A stretch of DNA of 27,388 nt from a virus. Positions 24,846-27,388 of this stretch are shown piece by piece; position 1 is the first letter of the stretch; each line of letters opens with the position of its first letter. The stretch is from positions 1-27,388 of the IMG/VR virus record IMGVR_UViG_3300005288_000029; one strand, given 5' to 3'. The position numbers and the translations under genes were made by a program. Under the pieces are notes generated by a model. It was not told the origin of the DNA and did not search any database. It saw nothing but the letters and a program-made list of their open reading frames with translations.

Positions 24846-27388
24846 ATGGACTTCTGTAAGATAAAAGAAAGTCCCGTGAAAAATGACGTCATTGAGATCA
24901 CACCAGATTTCAAAGTTATGCGGTCGAAAGATCTCATGGTTCGCGGAAAATCATTCTATGCAATTTGGGATGAGTCTTTGGGGCTATGGTCTCCGGATGA
25001 ATATATCGTACCGCGTCTAATCGATGCAATGCTCGAGGAACGCAAAGAAGCGGTGAAGAAACGTCATGACGGAATCGTTCGTGTTAAGTACATGGACGAT
25101 TTCAGCAGCGGTAGCTGGTTGAAGTTTCAAAACTATGTCAGAAACCTGTCGGATTCTTCACGCGAGCTTGACGATGACCTTACCTTCAGTAACACAGAGG
25201 TCAAGAAGAGTGACTTCGTAAGTCGTCGCCTTTCATATCCTTTGGCTCCCGGAGATATTAGCGCTTTCCGTGAGATTTTGGAAACGCTATATGAACCAGA
25301 GGAAGCAGCAAAAATCCTCTGGGCAATCGGTGCCATTGTGTCGGGGGACTCTAAGAAGATCCAGAAGTTCTTGGTATTCTATGGAGCCCCCGGCGCTGGT
25401 AAAGGTACCATCATCGACATCATCACGAAGCTGTTCGAGGGATATTACACCACGTTTGAGGCAAAAGCTCTTACTGGCACCAATACCTTTGCGACCGAAG
25501 CCTTCCGGACCAACCCTCTGGTGGCAATCGACCCCGACAGTGATATGTCTCGCATCGAAGACAACACAAAATTGAACTCGATCGTGGGTCACGAGCCCAT
25601 GACGATCAATGAGAAATACAAAGCTCAGCACACCATGAAGATCCGATCATTTTTGATCATGGCAACTAACAAGCCTGTCAAGATCACAGATGCTAAATCA
25701 GGTCTTATTCGTCGTATGATCGATGTGCACCCCTCCGGTGCAAGGCTATCGCCTCGTAGGTACCAAGCGCTAGTCTCACAAATAGACTTCGAGCTAGGGG
25801 CTATCGCGCATCACTGCCTCGAGGTCTATCGGAGCATGGGTCGGGACTATTACTCAGGTTACAAACCGATTGAGATGATGCTCCAGACCGACGTGTTCTT
25901 CAACTTTATTGAAGCGCACTACGACGTATTCAAAGAGCAAGATGGAGTGACCCTCCAGCAGGCTTATGACATGTACAAGACATTCTGTGATGAGTCCGGT
26001 TTCGAGTTCAAGATGAACCGGATGAAGCTTCGTGAGGAACTGAAGAACTATTTCAAGGATTTCGATGAGCGTGCCTTTGTCGGGGATGTTAGAGTGCGTA
26101 GTTGGTACTCAGGATTCAATGCGGATCGGTATAAAGCACCTACCAAAAAGGACGAAAAGAGCTTCGCACTGATCATGGATGAGACCGAATCCGTAGTCGA
26201 TATTCTGTACTCTGAACAGCCAGCACAATACACGACTGCTAATGAGACGCCTATCAAAAAATGGGCAGAAGTCACTACAAAGCTTTCAGAAATCGACACA
26301 ACAAAGCTTCATTATGTGAAGCCTCCATCAAACCATATCGTCATTGACTTCGACCTAAAGGATGCTAATGGCCAAAAGTCAGCCGAAAGAAACCTCGAAG
26401 CAGCTAGTACTTGGCCGAGTACTTATGCTGAGTTTAGTAAAAGTGGGGCCGGGGTCCATCTCCATTATATCTACGACGGAGACGCCTCAGACCTATCCCG
26501 AGTCTATGATGAGGGTATCGAGATCAAGGTCTTCACCGGTGATAGTTCTCTGCGTCGACGCCTGCTGAAATGTAACAACATCCCGATTACCACAATCAAC
26601 AGTGGGCTTCCTCTAAAGGAGAAGAAAGTGATCAACACCGATGTGGTCAAGAGCGAGCGAACTATTCGTGAGCTTATTGAACGCAACATGAAGAAGGATA
26701 TTCATCCGGCAACAAAGCCGAGTGTAGACTTCATCAAGAAAATCCTCGACGAATCCTTTGAGCAGGGTCTGACGTACGATGTGACGGACCTGAAGCCTCG
26801 TATTCTTACGTTTGCAGCTCAGAGCAACAATCAGGCTCTGACTTGCATCAAGCTCGTCAAGGATATGAAGTTCAAGTCAGCAGATTTGCCGGACAACGAT
26901 ATTGAGGTAACCCCCTCGGCATTCGTTAAGGCAGATACTCCGGAAGATGACCGCATCGTATATTTTGACGTGGAAGTCTTTCCGAACCTGTTCATGATCT
27001 GCTGGAAGTTCAAGGGTAGTGACACGGTCGTTCGTATGATCAACCCGACTGCTCAGCAGGTTGAACAGCTCATGAAGCTCAAGCTCGTGGGCTTCTACAA
27101 TCGCAACTACGATAACCACATGCTCTGGGCTGCCTACATGGGCTTCGACAATGCGGCGATCTACCGTCAGAGTCAGCGTCTTATCAACGGCGAACCCAAT
27201 GCAAAGTTCGGAGAGGCTTACAACGTCTCATATGCCGATATTCTGGATTACTCATCCAAGAAGCAGAGCCTGAAGAAGTTCCAGATCGAACTTGGTCTCG
27301 TACACAAGGAACTCGGCATCCCTTGGGATCAGCCTGTTCCGGAAGAGCGCTGGGCCGAAGTCGAAGAGTACTGCGTAAACGACGTTAT
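24846..27388 (+). CDS. SF3 helicase - AEP primase-like - 3'-5' exonuclease/DNA polymerase fusion (3' partial)
   Basis: The ATG follows GGGAGGGAGG. It is open to the window end (847 codons, no stop). Domain 1: Walker A GAPGAGKGT (180-188), acidic motif B AIDPDSD (227-233), sensor FLIMATNKP (269-277) and RR (289-290), matching P4-type SF3 helicases. Domain 2: VIDFDL (499-504), SKSGAGVHLHY (531-541) and GIEIK (557-561), matching the three AEP/prim-pol motifs (DxD, sxH, hE). Domain 3: DVE (708-710), NRNYDN (752-757) and YCVND (842-846), the Exo I, II and III motifs of DEDD exonucleases attached to DNA polymerases. The helicase stands before the primase, the reverse of the usual prim-pol order. 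I infer that one chain unwinds, primes and extends. The polymerase palm is beyond the window. Confidence 0.8.
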   Translation, partial: MDFCKIKESPVKNDVIEITPDFKVMRSKDLMVRGKSFYAIWDESLGLWSPDEYIVPRLIDAMLEERKEAVKKRHDGIVRVKYMDDFSSGSWLKFQNYVRNLSDSSRELDDDLTFSNTEVKKSDFVSRRLSYPLAPGDISAFREILETLYEPEEAAKILWAIGAIVSGDSKKIQKFLVFYGAPGAGKGTIIDIITKLFEGYYTTFEAKALTGTNTFATEAFRTNPLVAIDPDSDMSRIEDNTKLNSIVGHEPMTINEKYKAQHTMKIRSFLIMATNKPVKITDAKSGLIRRMIDVHPSGARLSPRRYQALVSQIDFELGAIAHHCLEVYRSMGRDYYSGYKPIEMMLQTDVFFNFIEAHYDVFKEQDGVTLQQAYDMYKTFCDESGFEFKMNRMKLREELKNYFKDFDERAFVGDVRVRSWYSGFNADRYKAPTKKDEKSFALIMDETESVVDILYSEQPAQYTTANETPIKKWAEVTTKLSEIDTTKLHYVKPPSNHIVIDFDLKDANGQKSAERNLEAASTWPSTYAEFSKSGAGVHLHYIYDGDASDLSRVYDEGIEIKVFTGDSSLRRRLLKCNNIPITTINSGLPLKEKKVINTDVVKSERTIRELIERNMKKDIHPATKPSVDFIKKILDESFEQGLTYDVTDLKPRILTFAAQSNNQALTCIKLVKDMKFKSADLPDNDIEVTPSAFVKADTPEDDRIVYFDVEVFPNLFMICWKFKGSDTVVRMINPTAQQVEQLMKLKLVGFYNRNYDNHMLWAAYMGFDNAAIYRQSQRLINGEPNAKFGEAYNVSYADILDYSSKKQSLKKFQIELGLVHKELGIPWDQPVPEERWAEVEEYCVNDV

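Overview
The window is one continuous stretch of a tailed-phage (siphovirus) genome. Every gene I can support lies on the + strand, and both ends are cut inside a gene. Several features point to a Gram-positive, probably actinobacterial, host. The ribosome binding sites match an AGAAAGGAGG-type anti-SD, there is a ReqiPepy6 Gp37-like tail protein (named from a Rhodococcus phage), there is a Dp-1-like holin, and base composition is moderate in GC. The host species cannot be read from the sequence.

Layout. (1) 1-9819, tail and adsorption: a partial receptor-binding protein (SGNH/sialate-esterase-like end plus a pectate-lyase-like beta-helix), an HK97 gp10-like protein behind a hairpin that covers its RBS, a 1676-residue tape measure protein, a distal tail protein and a Gp37-like protein, tightly packed. 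(2) 9844-10977, membrane and lysis: a four-helix membrane protein, a one-TM coiled-coil protein and a probable holin. No endolysin is present. (3) 10985-16627, an array of 19 very small genes (31-94 aa). Each has its own promoter and nearly all end in their own intrinsic terminator. (4) 16604-17600, where the same promoter module also drives ORF-less RNAs or long structured leaders. (5) 17617-24822, a mostly operonic block of conserved phage proteins of unknown function: two DUF6353-like paralogues, a DUF6275-like protein, a tail-chaperone-like protein and several membrane proteins. (6) 24846 to the window end, a replication protein that joins an SF3 helicase, an archaeo-eukaryotic-primase-like domain and a DEDD exonuclease (start of a DNA polymerase) in one chain.

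The most unusual feature is the promoter/terminator array. I count 24 copies of a rigid 30-bp promoter between 10,985 and 18,763. The pattern is TCG(C/T)A, 6 nt, ACA, 5 nt, TATA(G/A)T, then usually GAGAA. The spacing never changes, TCG and ACA are invariant, and no TTGACA-type -35 box is seen. Between the genes sit terminators whose stems covary while their loops keep an ACAA core. The T-tract of one unit usually runs straight into the TCGCA of the next promoter, so terminator plus promoter behaves as a roughly 60-bp cassette. This predicts about 20 monocistronic microprotein mRNAs, many coding for one-TM proteins, plus two to four small RNAs or regulatory leaders.

All functional names are from reading motifs by eye; no database or folding program was run.
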